Shown piece after piece: positions 1-7,039 of a DNA stretch of 13,345 nt. The stretch is taken from positions 1 through 13,345 of the forward strand of contig CAMLIZ010000129.1 in assembly GCA_946480245.1 (NCBI GenBank), given 5' to 3'. Both the position numbers and the translations under genes were made by a program. The first letter of the stretch is position 1. Every line of letters starts with the position of its first letter. A model generated the notes under the pieces. That model had not been told where the DNA came from. It saw nothing but the letters and a program-made list of their open reading frames with translations, and searched no databases. Source of the stretch: an uncultured Pseudomonadota bacterium (GTDB lineage Bacteria; Pseudomonadota; Gammaproteobacteria; Burkholderiales; Burkholderiaceae).

Positions 1-766
1 GCGGGAACAGCATCACCACGGTGGAGCCGAGCAGGAAGCGGCCCATCTCGTCGCCCTGGTGCAGCGCGATCGGCTGGTCGGCATAGCGCCATTCGCGGAT
101 CTCGCGCGTGCGCGGCGGGTTCACGGTGCCGTGCCACACGGTGGCCATGCTGCCGACGATGGTGGCGCCCACGAGCACCATCACGAACGGGCCGCGCGGA
201 CCCTGGAACACGCAGATCACGCGTTCGTTGCGCGCAAACAGGCCCGGCACGCCGCGCGCGGTGGTGGGGTTCACCGAGAACAGGTCACCCGGCACATACA
301 CCATGCGCTGCAGCGCGCCGGTGCAGGGCATGTGCACGCGGTGGTAGTCCTTGGGCGCCAGGTACAGCGTGCAGAACTCGCCATCGTCGAACTGCGTGGC
401 CAGCTCGGTGTCGCCGGCCAGCAGCGCGGTGGTGCTGTAGCGGTGGCCCTTGGCCTGGAAGATCTGGTCACGCTCGATGCGGCCGAACTGGCTGATCGCG
501 CCGTCGATCGGGCACAGCAGGTCGGCCTGCGCCAGCGGGCGCGCGCCCGGCTTCATGGCGCGCGTGAAGAACTCGTTGAAGGTGCGGTAGCAGGTGATGT
601 CGGGCTCGGCCGCCTCCTGCATGTTCACGCCGTAGCGGCGCACGAAGCGCCGGATGATCGCGGTGGTGATGGCGCCGGCCTGCGCCGAGGCCACCCAGCC
701 GCCGAACGCGGTGAGGGCGTGCTTGGGCAGCAGGTACTGGGGCAGGACGGCGAGGCGGGGCGGCAC
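1..766 (-). CDS. psd: Phosphatidylserine decarboxylase proenzyme (3' end off window)
   Basis: Decarboxylates phosphatidylserine to phosphatidylethanolamine at the inner membrane; it self-cleaves to form a pyruvoyl cofactor. Read on the minus strand, the protein begins near RLAVLPQYLLPK. It carries PIDGAISQFG (the Asp of the self-cleavage triad), then DYHRVHMP (the triad His). The diagnostic LGST site lies at positions 31-20, with cleavage expected between Gly and Ser. About 255 residues are present; the family is usually about 280, so only the C-terminal tail is missing. I chose the GTG at 766-764 because it places three residues before RLAVLPQ, as I recall for relatives. A TTG at 784-782 is an in-frame alternative, and neither has a clear Shine-Dalgarno. 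The gene follows the response regulator by about 50 bp on the same strand, so read-through is possible. A TACACT -10-like hexamer at 800-795 could give it its own promoter (inference). Confidence 0.95.
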   Translation of the reverse strand, partial: MPPRLAVLPQYLLPKHALTAFGGWVASAQAGAITTAIIRRFVRRYGVNMQEAAEPDITCYRTFNEFFTRAMKPGARPLAQADLLCPIDGAISQFGRIERDQIFQAKGHRYSTTALLAGDTELATQFDDGEFCTLYLAPKDYHRVHMPCTGALQRMVYVPGDLFSVNPTTARGVPGLFARNERVICVFQGPRGPFVMVLVGATIVGSMATVWHGTVNPPRTREIREWRYADQPIALHQGDEMGRFLLGSTVVMLFP

Positions 767-816
767 GATAGGCGGGAGCGGCAACGGGCGCGCCAGTGTA
801 GCGACGGGCGGCGCCG

Positions 817-1218
817 TCAGCAGTCGGCGCAATGGCGCTGCGCGGCGTCGAGCAGGCGGCCCATGTCGATCGGCTTGCGCATCACTTCGCATCGATAGGC
901 GCGCTGCAGGTCGCGCGCCTGGTCGAGTGCCGACACCACGGTGACGGGGATCGTGGCCAGCGCCGGGTTGCCGCCGCGCTGCACGGCGTCGAGGAACTGC
1001 CGGCCGTCCATCACCGGCATCATCAGGTCGAGCAGGATCATGCAGGGGCGCTGCGGCATCTGTTGCAGCTGCTCCAGGCCGGCACGGCCGTGCTCGGCGG
1101 TGCGCACCACATAGCCTTCGAGTTCGAGCAGGTCCTTCAGGCTGTCACGGATGTCGGGGTCGTCGTCGACCACGAGGATCGGATGACGCGGAGTGTGGGT
1201 GGCGGTGGCGAGGTTCAC
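817..1218 (-). CDS. Single-domain response regulator (CheY-like receiver)
   Basis: A 133-residue protein that is nearly all receiver domain, with no DNA-binding or enzymatic output domain. Acidic pocket residues are in VVDDDPD (D18-D20). The phosphoacceptor is D64 in LLDLMMPVMDG, the Ser/Thr switch position is S96 in VVSALD, and the conserved Lys is K115 in RKPID. It starts at a GTG that overlaps the TGA of the upstream hybrid kinase (GTGA, 1218-1215), so the two are translationally coupled and are almost certainly a cognate pair. With no output domain it probably works by protein interaction or as a phosphorelay intermediate or sink. The target is not visible in the window. The short C-terminus ends in CADC. 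Confidence 0.93.
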   Translation of the reverse strand: MNLATATHTPRHPILVVDDDPDIRDSLKDLLELEGYVVRTAEHGRAGLEQLQQMPQRPCMILLDLMMPVMDGRQFLDAVQRGGNPALATIPVTVVSALDQARDLQRAYRCEVMRKPIDMGRLLDAAQRHCADC

Positions 1219-3710
1219 GCGTTGACGTTCGTTGTGGCGGGGGGCTGATCCAGCGGCAGCAGCACGCGGAAGGTGCTGCCCGCCTCCAGCGCGGAATCTA
1301 CCTCGATTGCACCGCCCAGCGCCTGCACGATGTGTTGCACCAGCGTGAGGCCCAGGCCCACGCCGTGCGCGCTGCGGCGGGCGCCGAGCTCGAGCTGCTC
1401 GAACGGCAGGAAGATGCGCTGCAGCGCGTCGGGCTCGATGCCGATGCCGGTGTCGGCCACCTCCACCAGCGCCTGGCCGTCGCGCGCGCCCACGCGCACC
1501 GTGATGCGGCCGCGCTCGGTGAACTTCACCGCGTTGCCCACCAGGTTGTCGAGCACGATCTTCAGCAGCCGCGCGTCGCTGTGCAGCGGCGGCAGGGGGG
1601 CGCCGTCGTCGGCCAGCGCCAGCTGCACGTCGGGCGAGCGCCGAATCAGCTGGTATTGCTCCACCGTCTGCGCCGCCAACTGCTGCAGGTCGACCGGCTC
1701 GCGCTGTGCCTGCAGGCGGCCGCTTTCGATGCGCGTGTATTCGAGCAGGCCTTCGATCAGCTCCTGCAGCTGGCGCGCGGCGGTGCGCACCCGGCCCAGC
1801 CGTGTCTGCAGCGCGGGCGGCAGCTCGGGTGCGCGCTCGGGCGCGAGCAGCTGAAGGTTCATGTGGATCACGGCCAGCGGCGTGCGCATCTCGTGCGACA
1901 GCATGCCCAGGAAGGTGCTCTTGGCGCGGCTGGCGCGCTCGGCCTGCTCGCGCGCCACCTCGGCGGCGTCGAGCGCGGTCTGCAAGTGGCGGTGCTTGAT
2001 GGCCAGATCCTGCGCCAGGCCTTCGAGGCTGGTCGACAGGCTGGCCAGCGACGCGCGCAAGGTGTCGCCGGCGCGCTTGGCCGCCACCAGGTTGGCCACG
2101 CGCGCGCGCAGCTCGCCGGGCAGGAAGGGCTTGGTCAGCCAGTCCTGCGCGCCTTCGGCCAGCAGGCGCACGCGCAGTGCGTCGTCGGCGCGCGCGGTGA
2201 GCAGCAGGATCGGCGTGAACGCGAAGGCCGGCCGCTCGCGCAGCGCGCGCACCAGCTGGTCGCCGCTCATGCGCGGCATCATCACGTCGGTGACGATCAG
2301 GTCCGGCTGCAGCGCCTCGGCCTGCGCCAGCCCCTCGGCGCCATCGGCTGCGCTGCTCACGCTGTGGTCGGCGCGCAGCACGTCGGTGACGAAGGCGCGC
2401 ATCTCGGCGTTGTCCTCCACCACCAGCACGCGCGCGGCGCCCGCTGGCTGTGGCTCGGCCCGGCCCTCAGGTTGCGGCGCATGCAGCGCGAGCGCGTGCA
2501 GCGTGCCTTCGAGCGCCACGCGCGTGGCGGCGTCGGGCAGCTCGGGTGCGTCGCCCACCGGCGAGCCGGCCGGCGCCTGGCGCGGCAGCTCGATCGTGAA
2601 CAGCGCGCCGCCTTCGGGCGCATCGTCCACCCGCACCTGCCCACGCAGCAGCGTCACGAAATCCTGCACGATCGCCAGACCCAGCCCGGTGCCGCCGTGC
2701 GGGCGTGCGGTGCCGCCTTCGCCCTGGCGGAAGCGCTCGAAGATCAGCTCGCGCTGCGCCGTCGGCACGCCGGGCCCGCTGTCGGCCACCTCGATGCGCA
2801 GCGTGTCGGCGCCGAAGCCCAGGCTGGCGCGCACCAGGCCACCGTCGGGCGTGAACTTGAAGGCGTTGCCGAGCAGGTTGACCAGCGCGCGCTCGAGCTT
2901 GTCGGCGTCCACCTCGGCGGCCAGGCTGGCCGGTGCCTGCACCTGCAGCGCGATGCCGCGCGCCTCGGCCACCAGCTCGAAGTGGCTGGCCACGCGGCGC
3001 AGCCAGGGCGCGAGGTCCAGCCGCACGTACTGCGGCGCCATGCGGCCTGCCTCGAGCTTGCTCAGGTCCAGCAGGTCGTTCACCTGCTTCAGCAGCGCCT
3101 GGGCGTTGTCGTGCACGCTCTGCAGCGCGCGCTGCTGGGCCGGCGTGAGCGTGCGGTCGGCCAGCAACTGCTGCGCCGGCCCGAGGATCAGCGCGAGCGG
3201 GGTGCGCAGCTCATGGCTCACGTTGGCGAAGAACTGGCTCTTCAGCTCGTCCAGCTCGCTGAGCTTGCGGTACAGCACCTCCAGCTCCGCATGCGTGCTC
3301 TCCAGCCGCACGCGGCGCTCCTCCGACACGCGCGCCGCGCGCACCACGGCCTCCACCTGCGGCTTGATGAACAGCAGCCCCACCGCCGTGGCCACCGAGG
3401 CCAGCGCGGTGGCGGCCTTCAGCAGGCCCTCGCTCCAGTAGTCGGGCTGCCACACGGTCCACACCGCCATGAAGTGCGTGCCGCCGCACAGCCCGATGAA
3501 CAGCCCGAAGGCCACGAACACCGGGCTGAACGGCAGCCGCAGCCGGCGCACCAGCAGCCACAGCAGCAGCGAGATGCCGACGTAGGCCGTGCCGATCAGC
3601 GTGTCGGAGGTGACGTGCAGCCACAGCAGCGATGGGATCCACAGGTAGCAGTGCCCATGCGGCATGAAGTAGCCGCTCTCGGCCACGAGCTTGTCGATCC
3701 ATGGCGGCAT
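1215..3710 (-). CDS. Hybrid histidine kinase with ETR1-like membrane sensor (HK-REC-HK)
   Basis: A membrane sensor kinase of 831 residues. Residues 1-117 hold three predicted membrane helices resembling the ethylene-binding domain of ETR1/SynEtr1: a PHGHCYLW entry, S35-D36 and A42-Y43 in helix one, and LCGGTH (C75, H79) in helix two, matching the ETR1 copper ligands Cys65/His69. A charged, probably coiled-coil linker (118-158) leads to a first HisKA (H166 in SHELRTP) and HATPase (N-box near 278-286, DSGPG 310-314, GTGLGL 340-345). A receiver follows (E432/D433, phosphoacceptor D475, T505, K527), then a second complete HisKA (H606 in SHEMRTP) and HATPase (DTGIGI, GVGLGL). The ATG is preceded by GGAGG at a 5-nt spacing. 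The gene overlaps the response regulator downstream. The ligand is unknown; the ethylene-like fold is inferred from motifs only. Confidence 0.93.
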   Translation of the reverse strand: MPPWIDKLVAESGYFMPHGHCYLWIPSLLWLHVTSDTLIGTAYVGISLLLWLLVRRLRLPFSPVFVAFGLFIGLCGGTHFMAVWTVWQPDYWSEGLLKAATALASVATAVGLLFIKPQVEAVVRAARVSEERRVRLESTHAELEVLYRKLSELDELKSQFFANVSHELRTPLALILGPAQQLLADRTLTPAQQRALQSVHDNAQALLKQVNDLLDLSKLEAGRMAPQYVRLDLAPWLRRVASHFELVAEARGIALQVQAPASLAAEVDADKLERALVNLLGNAFKFTPDGGLVRASLGFGADTLRIEVADSGPGVPTAQRELIFERFRQGEGGTARPHGGTGLGLAIVQDFVTLLRGQVRVDDAPEGGALFTIELPRQAPAGSPVGDAPELPDAATRVALEGTLHALALHAPQPEGRAEPQPAGAARVLVVEDNAEMRAFVTDVLRADHSVSSAADGAEGLAQAEALQPDLIVTDVMMPRMSGDQLVRALRERPAFAFTPILLLTARADDALRVRLLAEGAQDWLTKPFLPGELRARVANLVAAKRAGDTLRASLASLSTSLEGLAQDLAIKHRHLQTALDAAEVAREQAERASRAKSTFLGMLSHEMRTPLAVIHMNLQLLAPERAPELPPALQTRLGRVRTAARQLQELIEGLLEYTRIESGRLQAQREPVDLQQLAAQTVEQYQLIRRSPDVQLALADDGAPLPPLHSDARLLKIVLDNLVGNAVKFTERGRITVRVGARDGQALVEVADTGIGIEPDALQRIFLPFEQLELGARRSAHGVGLGLTLVQHIVQALGGAIEVDSALEAGSTFRVLLPLDQPPATTNVNA

Positions 3711-3715
3711 CGCGT

Positions 3716-3747
3716 CCTCCGTAATTGATATTGCTCAATGCAGGATA
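3716..3747 (-). promoter_or_regulatory. Likely promoter and RBS of the hybrid kinase gene
   Basis: An AT-rich island in otherwise GC-rich DNA. On the minus strand it reads TATCCT (3747-3742, -10-like) and ends at a strong GGAGG Shine-Dalgarno (3720-3716) five bases before the kinase ATG. It also contains an ATTGA/TCAAT inverted repeat (3724-3728 and 3735-3739). No convincing -35 is visible. The divergent gene's control signals should lie in the rest of the 3711-3904 gap, where I see only a weak TAACCT at 3867-3872. Confidence 0.35.
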
Positions 3748-3904
3748 GGCGGCGATGGGCGTGCCCGGTGAGCGGGCGAGCACCGAGCCGCAGCTTGCCG
3801 AAAGACTTACCGGCCGCGCAGCGCCGCCGGCCAACAACTTCACGCCGGGGTGGCGAACGGCTGTCGTAACCTTGGCCCCCGACCTTTCCCGTGTGCACCG
3901 ACCT

Positions 3905-5197
3905 GTGTCCGTCTCCGTCCCAGCATCAAGCCCCTCGCCCGCCTGGCTGGACCACCTGCCAGCGGGCGTGCTCGTCATCCTCGACGGCCGCTTCCACTAC
4001 GCCAACCAAGCGGCACTGCAGCTGCTCGAGGCCGCGCGGCACGATGAACTGCTGGGCCGCCCGGTGGCGGAGCTGGTGCATCCGCTGGACCTGCATCGCA
4101 CGCTGGCGCGCATCCAGCGGGCCGAGCGCGGCGACGTGACCAACCCGCCCACGGAGATCCGTGCGCAGACCTGCCGCGGGCGCCAGGTGGTGCTGGCGAT
4201 GACCAGCAACCACGTGGAGGTGGACGGGCGGGGCGCGGTGCTGGTTACCTTCCTCGACATGACCGAGCGCGCCGCGATGGAAGCGCGGCTGCAGGAGACA
4301 GACCAGAACTTCCAACGCATCATGAACACGATGCAGGACGTGTTCTACCGCACCGACGCGCAGGGCATCACCCGCTATGTGTGCCCGGCGGTCAAGAACG
4401 TGCTGGGCTACAGCGCCGAGGAGATCATCGGCCTGCCGGCGGCCGACTTCTATCCCGACCAGCGCGAGCGCGAGGCGCTGGTGGCGGCCATCCGGGCCCA
4501 AGGCTTCGTGCACGACTTTCCCGGCCGCATGCGGCACAAGGACGGCCACATCATCGACATCTCGATCAGCACGCACGCGCTGCGCGACGAACTGGGTCAG
4601 TACGCCGGGGTCGAGGGCATCTGGCGCGACATCACCCAGCGCAAGGCCATGGAGCGCGAACTGCATCGCCTGGCCACGCGCGACGACCTTACGGGGTTGG
4701 CCAACCGGCGCCGCATTCTCGAAGTGCTGGAGCAGGCCTGCCGGCAGCATGGCGGCGCGCAGCGCGCGCGGCCGCTGTGTGTGCTGGTGATGGACATCGA
4801 CCACTTCAAGCGCATCAACGACACCCACGGCCACGCCGCCGGCGATGCGGTGTTGCGCCAGGTGGTGAGCATCGTCAAGGAGCACAGCCGCGCCGACGCA
4901 GACCACATCGGCCGGCTCGGCGGCGAGGAATTCCTGCTGGTCCTGGACGACACGGACCTGAGCGCTGCCGTGGAGGTGGCGCAGCAGATCCGTAGCGCGG
5001 TCCAAGCCGCGGCCATCGAGTTGAAGGCCGGCCTGGCGGTGCCCATGACCTTGAGCATCGGCGTTTCCGCGTGGCAGCCGGCCGATGGTGAGTCGACCGA
5101 CGTGCTGGAGCGCGCGGACCGGGCGCTCTACGAAGCGAAGGCGCAGGGGCGCAACGCCGTTTGCGTCAACGACCGGAGCTCCCCATCGCACCCGTGA
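3905..5197 (+). CDS. PAS-PAS-GGDEF diguanylate cyclase
   Basis: Makes cyclic-di-GMP from two GTP in response to signals read by PAS domains. Counting from the GTG at 3905 (430 residues), PAS1 covers about 12-120 and PAS2 about 134-250, followed by a GGDEF domain with RDDLTGLANRR near 260-268 and MDIDHFKRIND. The active-site motif GGEEF is at 339-343. No membrane segment or signal peptide is seen, so it is probably cytosolic. The usual inhibitory I-site (RxxD ending six residues before GGEEF) is absent: the sequence there is RADAD, so Arg is one residue out of register. An ATG at 3755 in the same frame would add 50 low-complexity residues and leave only 44 bp for two divergent promoters, so I prefer GTG 3905 (or 3893). 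The stop overlaps the next gene's GTG, indicating an operon. Confidence 0.9.
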   Translation: MSVSVPASSPSPAWLDHLPAGVLVILDGRFHYANQAALQLLEAARHDELLGRPVAELVHPLDLHRTLARIQRAERGDVTNPPTEIRAQTCRGRQVVLAMTSNHVEVDGRGAVLVTFLDMTERAAMEARLQETDQNFQRIMNTMQDVFYRTDAQGITRYVCPAVKNVLGYSAEEIIGLPAADFYPDQREREALVAAIRAQGFVHDFPGRMRHKDGHIIDISISTHALRDELGQYAGVEGIWRDITQRKAMERELHRLATRDDLTGLANRRRILEVLEQACRQHGGAQRARPLCVLVMDIDHFKRINDTHGHAAGDAVLRQVVSIVKEHSRADADHIGRLGGEEFLLVLDDTDLSAAVEVAQQIRSAVQAAAIELKAGLAVPMTLSIGVSAWQPADGESTDVLERADRALYEAKAQGRNAVCVNDRSSPSHP

Positions 5198-5793
5198 CGG
5201 TCGATCCGCTGAAGGTGCGCGAGTTCGCCGACGAGCAGGGCTTCTACGACTGGCTCGCGGCGCACCACGACAAGGCCGATGAGCTGTGGATCAAGATCCA
5301 CAAGGTGGGGTCCGGGCTGCCCTCCATCACGCCCAGGCAGGCCATCGACGCAGCGCTGTGCTGGGGCTGGATCGATGCGGTGCGAAAGGGCCTGGACGAC
5401 CAGAGCTACCTGCAACGCTACACGCCGCGCCGACCCCGGAGCATCTGGAGCAAGGCCAATGTCGAGAACGTGCAGCGGCTGATCCGCGAGGGCCGCATGA
5501 CCGAGCACGGACTCCGGCAAGTGCAGGCGGCGCAGGCCGACGGCCGGTGGGACCGGGCCTATGCCGCGGGCAGGGCCTTGTCCATTCCCGACGACTTGCA
5601 GGCGGCCATCGACGCCGAACCCCAGGCGAAGAAGATGCTGGAAGGCCTGTCGGCACAGAACCGCTTTGCACTGGCATTCCGGCTGCACCACATGAAGACC
5701 GAGGCGGGACGCCGGAAGAAGATCCAAGCCTTCGTGGAGATGCTCAAGCGGGGGGAAACGATTTATCCGCAGGGGAAGAAGCGGCCGGGGTGA
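5194..5793 (+). CDS. YdeI/OmpD-associated (OmdA) family protein
   Basis: A soluble protein of 199 residues, function not established. It shows the family's N-terminal pattern, DWLAAHHDKADELWIKIHK, and ALCWGWID near the middle of the first half, then RYTPRRPRSIWSK. The C-terminal segment resembles the YdeI/OmpD-associated domain, with IPDDLQAAID, NRFALAFRLHHMKT and a lysine-rich RRKKIQAFVEML. The GTG at 5194 gives the usual family start (TVDP after the initiator) and forms a GTGA overlap with the cyclase stop. A TTG at 5161 is a longer in-frame alternative. Co-translation with a diguanylate cyclase is probably a gene-order accident; I see nothing that ties it to c-di-GMP. It converges on the alkB gene only five bases away. 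Confidence 0.85.
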   Translation: MTVDPLKVREFADEQGFYDWLAAHHDKADELWIKIHKVGSGLPSITPRQAIDAALCWGWIDAVRKGLDDQSYLQRYTPRRPRSIWSKANVENVQRLIREGRMTEHGLRQVQAAQADGRWDRAYAAGRALSIPDDLQAAIDAEPQAKKMLEGLSAQNRFALAFRLHHMKTEAGRRKKIQAFVEMLKRGETIYPQGKKRPG

Positions 5794-5804
5794 GCCGCTC
5801 ACCC
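5788..5804. terminator. Stop-codon hairpin between two convergent genes
   Basis: GGGTGAG-CCG-CTCACCC, a perfect 7-bp stem with a 3-nt loop. The left arm contains the TGA of the ydeI-like gene (5791-5793). The right arm contains the TGA of alkB on the other strand (5801-5799). It could act as a short bidirectional terminator or 3'-end stabiliser. There is no T-run on either side, so classic intrinsic termination is doubtful. Confidence 0.45.
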
Positions 5805-6965
5805 AAGGGCGAACCTGCGCAGCAGCCGCTCGCGCTTCGAAGGCTCGAAGTTGATGCGCGACGCGTCGCCTTGCACGGCGTCGACCAGCCGGCGATCCAT
5901 CAGGGCGAACCACAGCGGCGGCACATAGGCCACCGGGAACATCGCGAAATAGCCGCTCGGCAGTTGCGCAGCGTCGTCGAAGTGCCGCAGCGACTGATAG
6001 CGCCGTCCCGGATGCGCGTGGTGGTCGGCATGGCGCTGCAGATGGAACAGCGCCCAGTTCGAGAACACATGGTTGCTGTTCCACGAGTGGCGCGGCGTGC
6101 AGGGCTCCAGGCTGCCCTCGGGCCGGCGGCGCCGCAGCAGGCCGTAGTGCTCGATGTAGTTGGCAGTGGTGAGCTGGAAGTTGGCCCAGAACGAGGCCAA
6201 CAACAGGAACGGCAGCACCGACCAGCCCAGCCACAGCACGAGTGCGCTCCACAGCAATGCGGTGAGCCCCGCGGCCAGCACGATGTCGTTGTGCCAGGAC
6301 AGCACGCGCAGGCCGCGCAGGCGCAGGCGCGACGCTTCCAGGCGCCAGGCGCGCAGGAAGGCGCCCGGCATCTCGCGCAACAGGAAGCGCCATATCGACT
6401 CGCCCATGCGCGCGGACGCGCAGTCCTGCGGCGTGGCCACGTGGCGGTGGTGCCCGCGGTTGTGCTCGATGCAGAAATGGCCGTAGCCGGTGGGCGCCAG
6501 CGCCACCAGCGCCAGCCGCTGTTCCAGCTTCGAGGTCTTGTGGCCGAGTTCATGGCCGAGGTTGATGCCGAAGCCGCCGACCATGCCGGTGGTGAGCACG
6601 AGCGCCAGCAGTGCATGCGCTGGCAGCGCATGCGTCGTGGCGAACCAGGCGGCCAGCACGAACATCGCCCACAGCAGCGGCAGCAGCGCATAGGTCACGC
6701 GCCGGTAGTAGCGGTCCTGCTCCAGCGCCGGCACGGCGGACTCCGGCGGGTTGCTGCGGTCTACGCCCAGCAGGGTGTCGAGCAACGGCCCCGCGCCATA
6801 CACGAGCACCACCGGCGCCCAGAGCCAAGCCACGTCGGCGCCGAAGCCGGCGACCGCCAGCGGACCGATGCCCACCAGCAGTGGAACCGCCAGCGACAGC
6901 ATCCAGACCGGGCGCTTGAGGTCGCGATAAGGCGCCGGGGCGGGCAAGGAGGCAGGTGTGCTCAT
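5799..6965 (-). CDS. alkB: Alkane 1-monooxygenase (AlkB family, integral membrane di-iron)
   Basis: Hydroxylates the terminal carbon of n-alkanes using electrons from rubredoxin and rubredoxin reductase, which are not in this window. The 388-residue protein has the full set of family histidine motifs: HELGHK (138-143), EHNRGHHRH (167-175), NYIEHYG (269-275) and LQRHADHHAHP (309-319). Several hydrophobic helices surround them. The conserved segment NPPE (72-75) and MGES (187-190) also match AlkB. The position equivalent to Trp55 of Pseudomonas putida GPo1 AlkB, just before YG, is Val55. The start is ATG at 6965; an in-frame upstream start at 6998 would add 11 arginine-rich residues and run into the divergent promoter. 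No Shine-Dalgarno is visible. It is divergent from an AraC-family regulator, its probable controller (inference). No rubredoxin domain is fused. Confidence 0.95.
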   Translation of the reverse strand: MSTPASLPAPAPYRDLKRPVWMLSLAVPLLVGIGPLAVAGFGADVAWLWAPVVLVYGAGPLLDTLLGVDRSNPPESAVPALEQDRYYRRVTYALLPLLWAMFVLAAWFATTHALPAHALLALVLTTGMVGGFGINLGHELGHKTSKLEQRLALVALAPTGYGHFCIEHNRGHHRHVATPQDCASARMGESIWRFLLREMPGAFLRAWRLEASRLRLRGLRVLSWHNDIVLAAGLTALLWSALVLWLGWSVLPFLLLASFWANFQLTTANYIEHYGLLRRRRPEGSLEPCTPRHSWNSNHVFSNWALFHLQRHADHHAHPGRRYQSLRHFDDAAQLPSGYFAMFPVAYVPPLWFALMDRRLVDAVQGDASRINFEPSKRERLLRRFALG

Positions 6966-7039
6966 GCGCCGCAGTGTGCGGTGACGCGACCCGCGCAAAC
7001 ACCGAAGCCGCCGCCAGCCGCCGGTCCTAAAGTGACAGC
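6966..7039. promoter_or_regulatory. Divergent alkB / AraC-regulator control region
   Basis: 74 bp separate the two starts, and neither gene has a Shine-Dalgarno. On the plus strand TAAAGT (7028-7033) sits six bases before the regulator ATG, so transcription would begin at or next to the start codon. On the minus strand CACACT (6978-6973) sits seven bases before the alkB ATG in the same geometry. Both look like leaderless-type promoters; -35 elements are weak. The regulator's binding site should be here, but I cannot point to a clear repeat. Confidence 0.4.

Noticed and set aside
59..898. 279-aa plus-strand frame opposite psd and the response regulator
   Set aside because: Shadow frame; the minus strand gives phosphatidylserine decarboxylase with LGST and HRVHMP.
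1332..3728. 798-aa open frame on the plus strand opposite the hybrid kinase
   Set aside because: It is the high-GC antisense shadow of the kinase gene. Its protein is His/Gln/Arg/Ala-rich with no motifs, while the minus strand has full kinase domains.
3755..3904. N-terminal 50 residues of the longer diguanylate-cyclase frame (ATG 3755)
   Set aside because: Low-complexity residues with no domain or signal peptide, no clear ribosome site, and they would fill the divergent promoter region.
3926..5191. 421-aa minus-strand frame opposite the diguanylate cyclase
   Set aside because: Shadow frame with shadow-type composition; the plus strand has PAS and GGDEF motifs.
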